Below, piece by piece: positions 60,856-64,000 of a stretch of 64,000 nucleotides of DNA. The first letter of the stretch is position 1. Each line of letters starts with the position of its first letter. Position numbers and translations under genes: made by a program. The notes beneath the pieces were generated by a model. That model searched no databases. It was not told the DNA's origin and saw only the letters and a list, made by a program, of their open reading frames with translations. This stretch comes from Mycobacterium sp. ITM-2016-00316 (GTDB lineage Bacteria > Actinomycetota > Actinomycetes > Mycobacteriales > Mycobacteriaceae), in NCBI RefSeq assembly GCF_002968335.2, contig NZ_CP134398.1, positions 4,898,001-4,962,000 on the forward strand, given 5' to 3'.

Positions 60856-62214
60856 GTGGACCTGAACGACCGGCTGTACCGCGCGCTGGGCCTTCCCAAG
60901 CGCATCCTGTCGCTGCGCACCATCGTCATCGTGGCCGCGCTCGGGGTCGTGCTGACCGTCATCATCATCGGTACCTGGGTGTGGATCGGTATCACCAACG
61001 AGCAGTACAGCCAGCTGGACCGGCGCCTCGACTCGATCAGCAGTCTCGGGGACGTCAGCACCCTGCTCAGCAGCGCCATGGCCGACGAAACCGACGCCCC
61101 GGTGACCGACCCCGATCTGGTGCGCACCGCGCGCATCGGCGGCGCCACCGTGTCGATTCCCGCCGATGTGGTGCTGCCGGAGTTCCCGGTCGGTTTCGAG
61201 ACCACCACCATCAACGGCACCGAATACCGGGTGCGTACCTTCTCCGCCGGGCAGGCTTCCATCGCCTTGGGCGCGACCCTCACCGATACCAAGCATCAGA
61301 TCGACTCCCAGCACCGCCGGGTGCTGCTCATCAGCGGCGGCGTGATCGCCGGCACCGCCCTGGTCGGCTGGATCATCTCGGCGGTCATGATCACCCCGTT
61401 CCGCCGGCTGGCCCAGCAGGCCCGCGCCATCAACGCGCAGTCCAACCCGGACGAGGTCAATGTGCGCGGGGTGTGGGAGGCCAGCGAGATCGGCGAGGCC
61501 GTGGAGGGCATGCTGGCCCGCATCGGCGATGAACAGCAGCGCACCAAGGCCGCATTGGAGTCGGCCCGGGATTTCGCCGCGGTCGCCTCCCATGAGCTGC
61601 GCACCCCGCTGACCGCGATGCGGACCAACCTCGAAGTGCTGGCCACCCTGGACATGCCCGACGAACAACGCGTGGAGGTGCTCGGTGACGTCATCCGCAC
61701 CCAATCCCGCATCGAGGCCACCCTGTCCGCGCTGGAGCGCCTCGCCCAGGGCCAGCTGTCCACCTCCGATGACCACGCGCCGGTCGACCTGACCGAACTG
61801 CTGGACCGTGCGGCGCACGACGCCATGCGGGTGTACCCGGAGCTGGACGTCTCACTGGTGCCCGCGCCGACGGTGCTGATCCTCGGCCTGGCGGCCGGCC
61901 TGCGGCTGGCCGTAGACAATGCGATCGCCAATGCGGTGAAACACGGTGACGCGACCCGGGTTCAGCTGTCGGCGGTGAGTTCCCGCGAGGGCGTGGAGAT
62001 CGCGGTCGACGATGACGGCTGCGGCATCCCCGAGGAGGAACGAACCAAGGTCTTCGAGCGGTTCTCCCGGGGTTCGACCGCATCGCATTCCGGCTCGGGT
62101 CTCGGCCTCGCCCTGGTGGCCCAGCAGGCCGAATTACACGGTGGCACGGCATCATTGGAGGCCAGCCCGCTGGGCGGAACGCGCCTGCTGCTGAAACTAC
62201 CCGGCCCGCACTAG
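60856..62214 (+). CDS. prrB: Sensor histidine kinase PrrB
   Basis: A 452-residue kinase, partner of PrrA. Two helices (about 22-44 and 151-172) enclose a sensor domain of roughly 105 residues. The H-box AAVASHELRTPLTAMRTNLEVL, N-box VDNAIANAVKHGDA, G1-box DDDGCGIPEEER and GSGLGLALVAQQAELHGGTA are highly conserved with M. tuberculosis PrrB. GTG 60856 lies 14 bp after the PrrA stop. The extracytoplasmic loop differs most from M. tuberculosis. PrrAB controls respiration, ammonium and early intracellular growth functions in mycobacteria. Confidence 0.92.
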   Translation: MDLNDRLYRALGLPKRILSLRTIVIVAALGVVLTVIIIGTWVWIGITNEQYSQLDRRLDSISSLGDVSTLLSSAMADETDAPVTDPDLVRTARIGGATVSIPADVVLPEFPVGFETTTINGTEYRVRTFSAGQASIALGATLTDTKHQIDSQHRRVLLISGGVIAGTALVGWIISAVMITPFRRLAQQARAINAQSNPDEVNVRGVWEASEIGEAVEGMLARIGDEQQRTKAALESARDFAAVASHELRTPLTAMRTNLEVLATLDMPDEQRVEVLGDVIRTQSRIEATLSALERLAQGQLSTSDDHAPVDLTELLDRAAHDAMRVYPELDVSLVPAPTVLILGLAAGLRLAVDNAIANAVKHGDATRVQLSAVSSREGVEIAVDDDGCGIPEEERTKVFERFSRGSTASHSGSGLGLALVAQQAELHGGTASLEASPLGGTRLLLKLPGPH

Positions 62215-62291
62215 GGTGTCCTGCGAAGCGTGAAGGCCAGCGTCAGCACGACGCCGAGGAAGAACGACAGTGCCAGCAACGCGGCGTTCAC
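62211..62291 (-). CDS. arfC: Minimal ArfC (26 aa)
   Basis: A 26-codon gene reading VNAALLALSFFLGVVLTLAF then TLRRTP. It matches only the N-terminal membrane helix of M. tuberculosis ArfC (Rv0901; WWLAGLAFTLGMVLTSTLMVRP), which has a further long C-terminal part. The GTG start overlaps the arfB stop (GTGA), exactly as expected for arfABC order, and the stop overlaps the convergent prrB stop. In M. tuberculosis the ArfABC membrane proteins support ammonia secretion and acid adaptation. The short form suggests the extracytoplasmic part of ArfC is dispensable or a slow-grower addition. Confidence 0.6.
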   Translation of the reverse strand: MNAALLALSFFLGVVLTLAFTLRRTP

Positions 62292-62404
62292 GACGACTCC
62301 TGTTCATCGGCCGGCCGGACCAGCAGCACGGTCGCTCCCCACGCGACCGCAGAACCGAACACGAACGCCAGCAGGTACCAGAACCACTGCATCACGAATT
62401 CCAT
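62288..62404 (-). CDS. arfB: ArfB membrane peptide (38 aa)
   Basis: A 38-residue single-helix protein beginning MEFVMQWFWYLLAFVFGSAV, very similar to M. tuberculosis ArfB/Rv0900 (MDFVIQWSCYLLAFLGGSAV). The tail is short and acidic. ATG 62404 starts one base after the arfA stop, and the stop overlaps arfC. Such tight packing indicates one operon. Too short for routine gene finding; the homology carries the call. Confidence 0.82.
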   Translation of the reverse strand: MEFVMQWFWYLLAFVFGSAVAWGATVLLVRPADEQESS

Positions 62405-62405
62405 C

Positions 62406-63371
62406 TCATCCCCCTGCGCTGACCATGATCTCGATACGACGGTTCTGCTCCCGGCCCGACTCGCTGTCATTGCTCGCGACGGGCTCGGATGAACCCACCC
62501 CCTGCGAGGTCACCAGTCGAGGGCGCACCCCCCTCGAGATCAGGGCGTCGGCGACAGCTTTCGCCCGACTCACGCTGACCGAGAGATTGACCGCATCGGT
62601 GCCGGCATCATCGGAGTGACCGATGACCGACACCCTCGCGTCCGGGCAGGCCTGCAACTCGTCGGCCAGTTGGGCGAGCAGCGGTGCCGAACTGTCCGCC
62701 ACCCGGGACCCGTTGGCGTCGAACTGGATCGGGGTACGGAGCAGGCCCGAGATGGCTTGCTGCAGATCGGCGCACCCGCCGGTCAGGCCCGGACTCGTCG
62801 GTGCCTGCGGCGCCACACCGGGCGTGATCACCGCGATATCGTCGACCACCGCGAGATCGGGCCACGCGGACTGCACCGCGTCCTCCACACCGGTGGCGAT
62901 CGCCTCGGACGTGGCGGTACCGGTGAGGACGATATCGCCGCCGTCGATGCTGAACCCGAAGTCCGGCAGCGCCGCCGCGGCGGTCAGCACCGGGTCCAGA
63001 CCGGCCAGGTCGACCGCGGTGATTCCGTCGATGACGGTCAGCAGGTCGATGACATCGGAGCCCGGCAGCATCGTCCGGGCCCGGTCCAGAGCAAACGTGC
63101 GCGACAGCTCATCGGGCACCTGACCACTGAACACAACGTCATTACCGCTGTGCTGCAACGACAGTGGCGCCATCAACACGGTGGCACGCGCACCGGTGCT
63201 GGGGGTCGGGGTGGCCTGCGTGTTGATCTCGGCGAGCGGCAGCGAGTCCTCGGTCTGATTCCACCCGCCCGACCCGATCAGCGCGAGGACCAGCGGCACC
63301 GCGATGAGGGCGGCCAGCCAGCCAGCGCCCGGCGGCCGCCGGGAGAAGCGGGTCGCGCCGGGCTCGGACAT
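62406..63371 (-). CDS. arfA: ArfA (OmpATb) membrane protein
   Basis: A 321-residue protein (M. tuberculosis ArfA/Rv0899 is 326). One N-terminal helix (GWLAALIAVPLVLALIGSGGW) anchors it. A BON-type domain spans about 70-190 (NDVVFSGQVPDEL, GDIVLTGTATSEAIATG), and a C-terminal OmpA-like peptidoglycan-binding domain about 210-320 ends VSVIGHSDDAGTDAVNLSVSVSRAKAVADALI ... NRRIEIMV. ArfA is needed for acid-stress ammonia export in M. tuberculosis. ATG 63371 gives the family length; a longer upstream reading would cross the FKBP gene. Confidence 0.92.
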   Translation of the reverse strand: MSEPGATRFSRRPPGAGWLAALIAVPLVLALIGSGGWNQTEDSLPLAEINTQATPTPSTGARATVLMAPLSLQHSGNDVVFSGQVPDELSRTFALDRARTMLPGSDVIDLLTVIDGITAVDLAGLDPVLTAAAALPDFGFSIDGGDIVLTGTATSEAIATGVEDAVQSAWPDLAVVDDIAVITPGVAPQAPTSPGLTGGCADLQQAISGLLRTPIQFDANGSRVADSSAPLLAQLADELQACPDARVSVIGHSDDAGTDAVNLSVSVSRAKAVADALISRGVRPRLVTSQGVGSSEPVASNDSESGREQNRRIEIMVSAGG

Positions 63372-63388
63372 GCTGCTGGTCGGCCGGC

Positions 63389-63751
63389 TCAGCGAGCTGC
63401 GAGCAGATCGATCACGAATATGAGCGTCTTGCCCGACAACTGGTGTCCGCCACCGGCCGGACCGTAGGCCAGCTCCGGCGGGATGGTGAGCTTGCGACGG
63501 CCACCGACCTTCATGCCGGGGATACCGTCCTGCCAGCCCTGGATGAGACCCCGCAGCGGGAACGAGATGGCCTCGCCGCGGTTCCACGAGCTGTCGAATT
63601 CTTCACCGGTGTCGTACTCGACGCCCAGGTAATGCACCTGCACGGTGCCACCCGGCACCGCCTCGGCGCCGTCGCCGACCGTCACGTCTTCGATGACCAG
63701 CTCGGCGGGCGCGGGGCCATCGGGAAATTCAATCTCGGGTTTCGTTGCCAC
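63389..63751 (-). CDS. FKBP-type peptidyl-prolyl isomerase
   Basis: A 120-residue single-domain FKBP, which speeds cis-trans isomerisation of proline bonds. [54 protein letters not shown] and LIFVIDLL are the complete FK506-binding fold, with the aromatic pocket Tyr, Phe and Trp intact. No signal peptide is present. It replaces Rv0898c found between Rv0897c and arfA in M. tuberculosis. It is separated from the divergent oxidoreductase by 32 bp. Confidence 0.93.
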   Translation of the reverse strand: MATKPEIEFPDGPAPAELVIEDVTVGDGAEAVPGGTVQVHYLGVEYDTGEEFDSSWNRGEAISFPLRGLIQGWQDGIPGMKVGGRRKLTIPPELAYGPAGGGHQLSGKTLIFVIDLLAAR

Positions 63752-63783
63752 GGTTTCCCACCGTAGTCGGGCAAACTGGTTTT

Positions 63784-64000
63784 GTGGCCCCAGACCAAGA
63801 CATCGTGATCGTCGGAGGTGGGCACAACGGTCTCGTCGCGGCGGCGTACCTGGCCCGCGCGGGACGTCGGGTCACGCTGCTGGAACGGCTGGACCATGTC
63901 GGGGGCGCCGCGGTGTCCGCGCACGCCTTCGACGGTGTGGATGCACGGTTGTCCCGCTACTCCTATCTGGTGAGCTTGTTACCGCGTCGCATCATCGAGG
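63784..64000 (+). CDS. FAD-dependent oxidoreductase, N-terminal part (cut by window end)
   Basis: The first 72 codons of a flavoprotein. [29 protein letters not shown] is the dinucleotide-binding fold with G-x-G-x-x-G, and [14 protein letters not shown] follows as in phytoene-desaturase-like dehydrogenases. By position it corresponds to Rv0897c, an uncharacterised oxidoreductase of this type. GTG 63784 starts just after the divergent FKBP gene. The substrate cannot be told from the visible part. Confidence 0.85.
   Translation, partial: MAPDQDIVIVGGGHNGLVAAAYLARAGRRVTLLERLDHVGGAAVSAHAFDGVDARLSRYSYLVSLLPRRIIE

Noticed and set aside
63372..63587. 72-codon N-terminal extension of ArfA
   Set aside because: It runs into the FKBP gene and removes the family length match; the ATG at 63371 precedes the membrane helix.
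1..64000. CRISPR arrays, tRNA or rRNA genes, riboswitches
   Set aside because: No regularly spaced 24-40 bp repeats beyond the three IS21 units, and no tRNA-like or rRNA-like conserved segments were recognised by eye.

Overview
The window is high-GC actinobacterial DNA and almost certainly comes from a fast-growing mycobacterium (Mycolicibacterium type). From 22 kb rightwards it follows the Mycobacterium tuberculosis block Rv0912 to Rv0897c in gene order: VOC protein, Rv0910/Rv0909 pair, ctpE, Rv0907, Rv0906, echA6, accD3, then prrA-prrB, arfC-arfB-arfA and an Rv0897c-like oxidoreductase. Short 4-bp stop/start overlaps and GTG/TTG starts are frequent. No rRNA, tRNA or CRISPR array was seen.

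Bases 1 to about 20,800 look accessory. They open with the left end of an IS21-type element and a frameshifted membrane gene. A minus-strand block of signalling and remodelling genes follows (11.2 down to 1.2 kb): a polytopic membrane protein, a coiled-coil protein starting MSGPKGG, a Clp-type AAA+ unfoldase, a small radical SAM protein, an FHA protein, a PP2C phosphatase and a membrane Ser/Thr kinase. The five genes from MSGPKGG to PP2C are joined by 4-bp overlaps. A 48-aa zinc-ribbon protein and an orphan DesK-like histidine kinase lie downstream. A second set (11.3-20.8 kb) holds two small cysteine-rich proteins, a TIR-DUF5130 fusion, a HerA/VirD4-like ATPase, a zinc-ribbon gene with compensating indels, a membrane vWA protein, a coiled-coil membrane protein, a vWA-like lipoprotein and a secreted CHAP protein. 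I read this as a candidate undescribed phospho-signalled, NTP-dependent membrane or conflict system. That function is inference.

Bases 21-35.8 kb are mostly core: small regulators, a GNAT enzyme, a cupin, a very large repeat-bearing exported protein, then the Rv0911-accD3 block. Between accD3 and prrA, which are neighbours in M. tuberculosis, lie about 24 kb: a TrcRS-like two-component system, two tandem DoxX genes, a YhgE/Pip protein with a degenerate ABC ATPase, a rhomboid protease, an amine-catabolism regulon (copper amine oxidase, two APC permeases, aldehyde dehydrogenase, IclR regulator) whose three promoters share an ATTCTCATT operator, two acyl-CoA synthetases, a GAF-LuxR regulator, a nitrilase, a heterodimeric ABC exporter and a voltage-gated-type ion channel. 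The end of the window carries prrA (one-base frameshift), prrB, a minimal arfC, arfB, arfA, an FKBP isomerase and a partial FAD oxidoreductase.

Seven apparent indels disrupt four genes (700-1195, the TIR gene, 16243-16530, prrA). Six of them lie in the first 17 kb. They may be real decay of the island or residual assembly errors, and the prrA case argues that at least some are errors.
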